Part shown: positions 42,394 to 46,826 of the stretch, in pieces
Layout of the letters: each line of letters starts with the position of its first letter
Position numbering within the stretch: position 1 is the stretch's first letter
Assembly: GCA_025936995.1 (NCBI GenBank)
Contig: JAICSH010000015.1
Location: 1 to 46,826, forward strand
Direction of reading: 5' to 3'
Source: Thermoleophilia bacterium
GTDB lineage: Bacteria > Actinomycetota > Thermoleophilia > Gaiellales > Gaiellaceae
Length of the DNA stretch: 46,826 bases
Notes under the pieces: model-generated
The model's input: only the letters and a program-made list of their open reading frames with translations
Database searches by the model: none
Told to the model about the DNA's origin: nothing
Made by a program: the position numbers and the translations under genes

Positions 42394-42944
42394 CCGGTCG
42401 CGCGGGTGGCGTGGCGCGCGCGGAAGCTGCGCGCCTTCTCGCGGTTCCCGCAGACCTCCATCGAGCACCAGACGCGCGAGCGGTTGCGCGACTTGTCGTA
42501 GAAGGCGACGCGGCAGTCCTCGTCCCGGCAGCCCTTCAGCCGCTTCCACTCGTCGGTCGGGGCGAGCTCCGCGACGGTGGCGACGATGCGGCCGATCGCG
42601 CCGCGCGCACCGTCGTCTTCGGGAGCGAGCACCGGGCGGCCGCTCTCGAATCGGACGCCGAGACCCGCCTTGCGGCCGGCGTCCTCGAGCGTCTTCGATG
42701 CTGCGTCGGCATCCGCCTCGACGCCGTTGTTCGCGAGCAGGAGCGCCCGGATCGCCTCACGTACTGCGAGGGCGTCCGCGTGCTCGTCGGCGGTCGGATC
42801 GACGAGATCCTCGACGAGGCCCTGCTCCGAAAACCACGTCGCCAGCTCGTCCGGCGACGAGATCGCGTCGATGCCGGTCTCGAAGTCGAGCGTGTTGACG
42901 TAGTCGCGGACGAGATCGAGCTGGGGGCGGAAATCCGTAACCAT
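42390..42944 (-). CDS. CGNR zinc-finger (ABATE-domain) putative regulator
   Basis: 184 residues. The N-terminal ABATE domain (about 8-125) carries DLVRDYVNTLDFE, ELATWFSEQGL and LREAIRALLLANN-type helices. The C-terminal CGNR zinc finger (about 135-178) contains KGCRDEDCRVAFYDKSRNRSRVWCSMEVCGNREKARSFR, giving the four cysteines. Members are thought to be DNA-binding stress or metabolic regulators. Divergent from the small gene at 43022 across a spacer with inverted repeats. Confidence 0.93.
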   Translation of the reverse strand: MVTDFRPQLDLVRDYVNTLDFETGIDAISSPDELATWFSEQGLVEDLVDPTADEHADALAVREAIRALLLANNGVEADADAASKTLEDAGRKAGLGVRFESGRPVLAPEDDGARGAIGRIVATVAELAPTDEWKRLKGCRDEDCRVAFYDKSRNRSRVWCSMEVCGNREKARSFRARHATRATG

Positions 42945-42949
42945 TGTAC

Positions 42950-42979
42950 TTGCGTTGGAGGTTACATAACTGGTAATCT
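42950..42979 (+). promoter_or_regulatory. Promoter and inverted repeat between CGNR gene and small gene
   Basis: TTGCGT (42950-42955) and TAATCT (42974-42979), 18 bases apart, form a fair promoter for the gene at 43022. In between, GTTACATAAC (42961-42970) is a short palindrome and TTAC...GTAA repeats the motif, so GGTTACATAACTGGTAATC is an imperfect operator-like repeat. The CGNR protein encoded next door is the obvious candidate ligand. Confidence 0.4.
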
Positions 42980-43021
42980 CCGAACGGTGGTTAGGTTAGC
43001 AGATCGAGAGGAGGAGTTGTG

Positions 43022-43372
43022 ATGCACCCCGAGCTCATTCGCCAGGTCGCCAACGCCCGGATCGCCGATTTCCGGCGCGACGCAGCGAGGTACCGCCGGG
43101 CACGCGCCGTTTCGTCCCATGCTCCGCAGCCGGTTCGAACGTCGATCCAGCTGAGGGTGAGCGCCTCGAACGAGGAGCTGGAGCGTCTCGCGGCGCTGAG
43201 CGAGCGGCCGCTGCACGACGGCGACTGGATCGTGGCCGACCTCGACGGAGTGCCGGTCGCGGCCGTCTCCGTCGAGGACGGGGCGACGGTCTACGACCCG
43301 TTCCGGCCGACATCGCAGGCGGTCTCTCTGCTGAGGCTGCGGCGCAAGCAGGTGCTGGCGACGGCGTACTAG
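43022..43372 (+). CDS. Conserved small actinobacterial protein of unknown function
   Basis: 116 residues from ATG 43022 with GAGGAG five bases upstream (GTG 43019 is adjacent). The N-terminus MHPELIRQVANARIADFRRDA forms a charged helix; the middle is variable; the C-terminal VAAVSVEDGATVYDPFRPT and LLRLRRKQ stretch is a pattern I recall from many actinobacterial hypothetical proteins, often GNAT-like half-domains. No function is known to me. It shares a CTAG stop palindrome with the convergent sigma gene. Confidence 0.75.
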   Translation: MHPELIRQVANARIADFRRDAARYRRARAVSSHAPQPVRTSIQLRVSASNEELERLAALSERPLHDGDWIVADLDGVPVAAVSVEDGATVYDPFRPTSQAVSLLRLRRKQVLATAY

Positions 43373-44550
43373 GAGACGGAGGCGGCGAGTCGCCCTTCGA
43401 GGAACGTGCGCTCGGTCTCGCTCGGAGCGAGCTCGAGCGCACGGGAGTAGGCGGCGGCCGCCTCCGCATTGCGGCCGAGCTGCTGCAGGAGCTCCCCGCG
43501 GGTCGAGTGCCAGAGGTGGTAGCGCTCGAGTCCCGTGAGCCCGTCGACGATCGCGAGCCCCGGTTCGGGGCCGGAGGCCATCGCGACGGCAACCGCGCGG
43601 TTGAGCTCCACTACGGGCGACGGGGTCAGCTCGGAGAGCCGGCCGTAGAGGACGGCGATCTCTTCCCAGTCCACCGGATCCTCGTAGTGCAGCGACGCGA
43701 TCGTCGCCTGCACCTGGTACGGCCCGGGACTGCGGAGTGGAAGCGCGCGGTCGAGTGCCCGCCGGCCCTGCTCGATCTCGCCGGTGTCCCAGACGCTCCG
43801 ATCCTGGTCCGCGAGCAGCACGAGCTCGCCGGCGGGCGAGACGCGCGCATCGCGGCGGGCGTCCTGCAGGAGGAGTAGGGCATGGAGGCCGTGCGCCTCG
43901 GCCTCGTCCGGCATCAGCGTTGCGAGGACGGCCGCGAGCCGGATTGCCTCGCCGCACAGCTCGCGGCGCACCGGCGGCCCGTAGCCGGCGTTGAACACGA
44001 GGTAGATCGTCGCGAGCACGAGCCTCACCCGCTCGGGGAGGAGATGCTCCGCGGGCACGCGCAGCGGGATCCCGGCGTCGCGGATCTTCCGCTTCGCGCG
44101 CACGAGCCGCTGGGCCAGGGTCGTCTCGGGAACGAGGAAGGCGCGCGCGATCTCGGCAGTCTCGAGGCCGCCGACGAGGCTCAGCGTCAGCGCGACCTGA
44201 GCCTCCGGCGCGAGCGCGGGGTGGCAGCAGGCGAAGATCAGCTCGAGGCGCTCGTCGGGGATCACGGCCTCCTCGTCCACCGGTAGCGTCTCCGCGCGCG
44301 CGAGCAGCTCTGTCTTGCGGACGAGTGTCTGCTCCCGGCGGATCCGGTCGATCGCGCGGTTCCGCGCGGTGGACACGATCCAGGCACCGGGATTGGCGGG
44401 CGTACCGTCGCGCGGCCATCGTTCGGCCGCCCGGAGGAACGCGTCCTGCACCGCGTCCTCGGCGAGATCGAGGTCACCGAGGACGCGGCCGAGGATCGCG
44501 ATCGAGCGGGCACGCTCGTCGCGGTAGGCGCGGGCGATCTCCTCTACGAC
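43369..44550 (-). CDS. ECF42-type RNA polymerase sigma factor, no standard start codon
   Basis: About 393 residues. Sigma region 2 (VLGDLDLAEDAVQDAFLRAAERWP... IDRIRREQ), region 4 (LELIFACCHPALAPEAQVALTLSLVGGLETAEIARAFLVPETTLAQRLVRAKRKIR, quoted in part) and a long C-terminal extension ending in a TPR-like repeat (LGRNAEAAAAYSRALELAPSE) identify an ECF42-group factor. Its partner DGPF gene lies directly upstream, the group's hallmark context. In frame near the expected start (VVEEIARAYRDE) there is no ATG, GTG, TTG or CTG; candidates are GTC 44550, GTA 44547 (overlapping the upstream TAG) or ATC 44538. Confidence 0.88.
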   Translation of the reverse strand, partial: VVEEIARAYRDERARSIAILGRVLGDLDLAEDAVQDAFLRAAERWPRDGTPANPGAWIVSTARNRAIDRIRREQTLVRKTELLARAETLPVDEEAVIPDERLELIFACCHPALAPEAQVALTLSLVGGLETAEIARAFLVPETTLAQRLVRAKRKIRDAGIPLRVPAEHLLPERVRLVLATIYLVFNAGYGPPVRRELCGEAIRLAAVLATLMPDEAEAHGLHALLLLQDARRDARVSPAGELVLLADQDRSVWDTGEIEQGRRALDRALPLRSPGPYQVQATIASLHYEDPVDWEEIAVLYGRLSELTPSPVVELNRAVAVAMASGPEPGLAIVDGLTGLERYHLWHSTRGELLQQLGRNAEAAAAYSRALELAPSETERTFLEGRLAASVS

Positions 44551-44909
44551 GCGACCTCCGCCTCGCTCATCACGACGGGGCGCACCTCGATGTGCCCGTA
44601 GCGGGCGGACGGGATCTTCGCGGCCCACTCGATCGCCTCGTCGAGCGTGTCGACGTCGATCAGGTAGTAGCCGCCCAGCACTTCCTTCGTCTCGGCGAAC
44701 GGACCGTCGGTGGTCAGCGTCTTGCCGTCGTCGACGTGGACGACGGTCGCCGTGCCCGAGGGCTGGAGCTGGTTGGCGCCGACGAGGATGCCGCGGCTCT
44801 GCAGATCCTCGGTGTACTGCATGTACTCGCCGTACATCGCGTTGCGCTCGTCCTCGGGCATGTCGCCCCAGTGAGCCTCGTCGTCGTTGATCAGGAGCAG
44901 ATACTGCAC
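44544..44909 (-). CDS. DGPF/YCII-domain protein, ECF42 partner
   Basis: 121 residues: MQYLLLINDDEAHWGDMPEDE, a central ASGTATVVHVDDG-like strand, the signature TDGPFAETKEVLGGYYLID, and YGHIEVRPVV. GTG 44909 has a strong AGGAGG ribosome site. Proteins of this family are consistently co-encoded with ECF42 sigma factors but their role is not established. The stop TAG (44546-44544) overlaps the sigma frame. Confidence 0.92.
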   Translation of the reverse strand: MQYLLLINDDEAHWGDMPEDERNAMYGEYMQYTEDLQSRGILVGANQLQPSGTATVVHVDDGKTLTTDGPFAETKEVLGGYYLIDVDTLDEAIEWAAKIPSARYGHIEVRPVVMSEAEVAS

Positions 44910-44953
44910 GGGTCCCTCCTTCGGGCATCGTTGACAACGGTACGACGAACGGA

Positions 44954-46826
44954 CTAGCCCGAATTCGACATCCTCGTCAACAGGGTGAGTGCGCCGGCCT
45001 TGTCGAGGAACTCGTTGAGGTTGCCGCACTTCGGGCTCTGGACGCAGGAAGGGCAGCCGCGCTCGCACGGGCAGCCCGCGAGGAGCTCGACCGTGTCGGC
45101 CACCCAGCCCTCGAACTGGTCGAACCCGCGGGCCGCGATGCCGACGCCGCCGGCGTGGCCGTCGTAGACGAACACGGTCGGCGCGCCGGTGTCGGTGTGG
45201 AGGTTCGTCGAGAGGCCGCCGATGTCCCAGCGGTCGCACATCGCCCAGAGAGGCAGGAGCGCGATCAGCGAGTGCTCCGCCGCGTGGAGGGACGAGAGCA
45301 GGAGCGGCATCGCCTCGAGGCCCTCGAGCTGGTGTGGGCGCGGCACGAACCAGACGGCCTCGGTGTCGAACGTCGTCGGCGGGAGATCGAGCGGGACGGT
45401 GTCGAGAGTCGATCCATCGGCAGCCGCCTTCTTCTGGTACGCGACGACCTGCTCGGTCACCGACACGCGGCCGAAGGAGAGCTCGAGCCCGAGCCGCCGC
45501 TCGACACGCAGCGGCTCCTCGATCGAGGTCTGCGTCTCCTTCTTCGCCTGCGTGTACCAGTCCCCGTCGAAGGGCTCGACGAGCGCGCGCCGTGCCTGGA
45601 GGTCGAGCTCGCGCACGAGGTACTGGCGGCCGAGGTGGAGATAGACAGCGCCCTCGTGGACGGTGGAGTACGCGCGTTCCCGCTCGGCCAGGCCGAGGAC
45701 GTCGCCGCTCGAGGCGTCGACGACGAGGAAGGCATCCGGCGAGGTCGAGCGGAGCGGGACGCGGCCGGCCGGCGCGTCCTTGCCCGCCCAGACCCAGCCG
45801 CGCGGGGTGTGACGCAACTCGGGCACGAGCGGCGCCCGCTCGAGCGCCTCCGGACCGAGCGTCGCGGCGTCTCCCTCGTCCACCGGAGCCTCGAAAGCGG
45901 CCGCGGCGACGTGCCCGTCCAGCACGCGCGGGTTGGCGTGGTCGAGGATTGCCGCCTCCACCTGCCGCTCGAGCAGCGCCGGCGGCTCGCGCATGAAGTA
46001 CTGGTCGAGCGCGTCCTCGGAGGCGATGAGTACGGCGAGACCGTGGCCACGGCGACCGGCCCGGCCCCACTGCTGGCGCAGGCTCGCCACCGTTCCCGGG
46101 AAGCCGACCGAGATCGCGCAGTCGAGGTCGCCGATGTCGATCCCGAGCTCGAGCGCGTCGGTGGACGTGACGCCGAGGAGCTCGCCCTCGACGAGTCGCC
46201 GCTCGATCTCGCGGCGCTGCTGCGGCGTGTAGCCGGCGCGGTAGGGCGCGAGCCGGGCAGCCGTCGCGGCGTCGAGCCGGTCGCTCGCGAAACGGTGGAT
46301 GAGCTCGGCCGACTTGCGGCTCTTGGCGAAGCAGATCGTCCGGAGGCCGCGGCCGACGAGCCCGGCGAGCAGCCGCGATGCCTCGCCGAGCGCGCTCGCC
46401 CGCAGCCCGAGCTCCGCGTCGAGCAGCGGCGGGTTCCAGAGCGCGACGGTGCGCTCCGCGCGCGGAGCCGCATCGTCCTCGACGACGGCCGCCTCCTCCC
46501 CGGTGAGCGCGCGTGCGAGCTGGCCGGCGTTCGCGATCGTCGCCGAGGCGAGCAGGAACTGCGGCTCGGCGCCGTAGATCCGCGCGAGCCGGCGCAGTCG
46601 CCGGAGGACGTTCGCGACGTGCGAGCCGAAGACGCCGCGGTAGACGTGCGCCTCGTCGACGACCACGAAGCGGAGATTGTGGAGGAAGTCGCCCCAGAGA
46701 TCGTGGCGCGGCAGGACGCCGATGTGGAGCATGTCCGGGTTCGTGAGCACGAGGTTCGCCCAGCCGCGGATCTGGCGCCGCCGCTCGGTCGGGGTGTCTC
46801 CGTCGTAGATCGCCGCGCGGACGCCG
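44954..46826 (-). CDS. DEAD/DEAH-box helicase with DUF1998-like C-terminus, 5' end outside window
   Basis: The frame is open to the right edge, so the N-terminal part with Walker A is missing; 624 codons are visible. First visible motif is YDGDTPTERRRQIR and ANLVLTNPDMLH, then motif II VVDEAHVYRG, ASATIANA (motif III), SRKSAEL, STDALELGIDIGDLDCAI (motif V) and QQWGRAGRRG (motif VI). The C-terminal domain ends with GCPCERGCPSCVQSPKCG, a four-cysteine metal site as in MrfA/Hrq1-like repair helicases. Probably a 3'-5' helicase acting in crosslink or excision repair. Confidence 0.93.
   Translation of the reverse strand, partial: GVRAAIYDGDTPTERRRQIRGWANLVLTNPDMLHIGVLPRHDLWGDFLHNLRFVVVDEAHVYRGVFGSHVANVLRRLRRLARIYGAEPQFLLASATIANAGQLARALTGEEAAVVEDDAAPRAERTVALWNPPLLDAELGLRASALGEASRLLAGLVGRGLRTICFAKSRKSAELIHRFASDRLDAATAARLAPYRAGYTPQQRREIERRLVEGELLGVTSTDALELGIDIGDLDCAISVGFPGTVASLRQQWGRAGRRGHGLAVLIASEDALDQYFMREPPALLERQVEAAILDHANPRVLDGHVAAAAFEAPVDEGDAATLGPEALERAPLVPELRHTPRGWVWAGKDAPAGRVPLRSTSPDAFLVVDASSGDVLGLAERERAYSTVHEGAVYLHLGRQYLVRELDLQARRALVEPFDGDWYTQAKKETQTSIEEPLRVERRLGLELSFGRVSVTEQVVAYQKKAAADGSTLDTVPLDLPPTTFDTEAVWFVPRPHQLEGLEAMPLLLSSLHAAEHSLIALLPLWAMCDRWDIGGLSTNLHTDTGAPTVFVYDGHAGGVGIAARGFDQFEGWVADTVELLAGCPCERGCPSCVQSPKCGNLNEFLDKAGALTLLTRMSNSG

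Noticed and set aside
44544-44560. Programmed -1 frameshift joining the DGPF and sigma genes
   Set aside because: There is no slippery heptamer of the X-XXY-YYZ type at the junction; kept only as a remote option beside non-standard initiation.

Overview
The window is high-GC (about 70%) bacterial chromosome around a replication origin. Gene order and protein families point to an actinobacterium, probably a deep lineage such as Thermoleophilia (Gaiella/Solirubrobacter-like). That assignment is inferred from gene content, overall GC and protein style; no 16S gene is present. Coding density is very high, with no gene-free stretch over 300 bases. Many genes overlap by four bases (ATGA, GTGA, TTGA or CTGA), and GTG/TTG starts are frequent.

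Origin region (1-10.5 kb): gyrB (cut by the left edge), a DciA-like DUF721 gene, recF, dnaN and dnaA run leftward. rpmH, rnpA, yidD, yidC, jag, rsmG, parA and parB run rightward. The 265-base dnaA-rpmH spacer carries DnaA boxes and is the best oriC candidate. tRNA-Ile(GAT) follows parB.

10.5-20 kb: a mixed block holding a small unknown gene, a bifunctional nuclease (DUF151), a CPBP protease, DUF2203, an MscS channel, a class A penicillin-binding protein, a membrane Ser/Thr kinase, moeA, and an M28-like polytopic membrane protein that has lost several catalytic positions. Three parS-like sites lie at 5.8, 17.7 and 19.7 kb.

19.8-30.6 kb: a long rightward array. An RsbW-like anti-sigma kinase and a GT20 trehalose-phosphate-synthase-like gene sit behind a SigB-type promoter. 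They are followed by moaC and mogA (molybdenum cofactor), ubiA (quinone prenylation), ccmA-B-C-D and a CcsA/HemX-like gene (cytochrome c assembly), hemA-hemC-hemD (early tetrapyrrole synthesis), an SAM hydrolase and a methyltransferase. A strong hairpin closes the array. Functionally this is a respiratory-cofactor block: quinone, haem, cytochrome c and molybdopterin.

30.7-46.8 kb: an NCS2 purine permease with a structured leader, tRNA-Phe(GAA), arginase plus macro-domain protein, RarA, two small-molecule-type enzymes (methyltransferase, M20 peptidase), DUF1385, nicotinate phosphoribosyltransferase, an S51 peptidase, a GNAT acetyltransferase with NDH-2, a LOG-family protein, a CGNR regulator divergent from a small actinobacterial protein, an ECF42-type sigma factor with its DGPF/YCII partner, and a DEAH helicase with a DUF1998-like cysteine cluster that runs off the right edge.

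The most unusual signals concern how genes start rather than which genes are present. (1) Several genes have a TANNNT-like -10 box 6-8 bases before a GTG/ATG start, which implies leaderless mRNAs. Four divergent gene pairs only 20-26 bases apart use back-to-back overlapping -10 boxes. (2) Four genes appear to start with CTG. (3) The ECF42 sigma gene has no standard start codon at all. No mobile elements or CRISPR arrays were seen.
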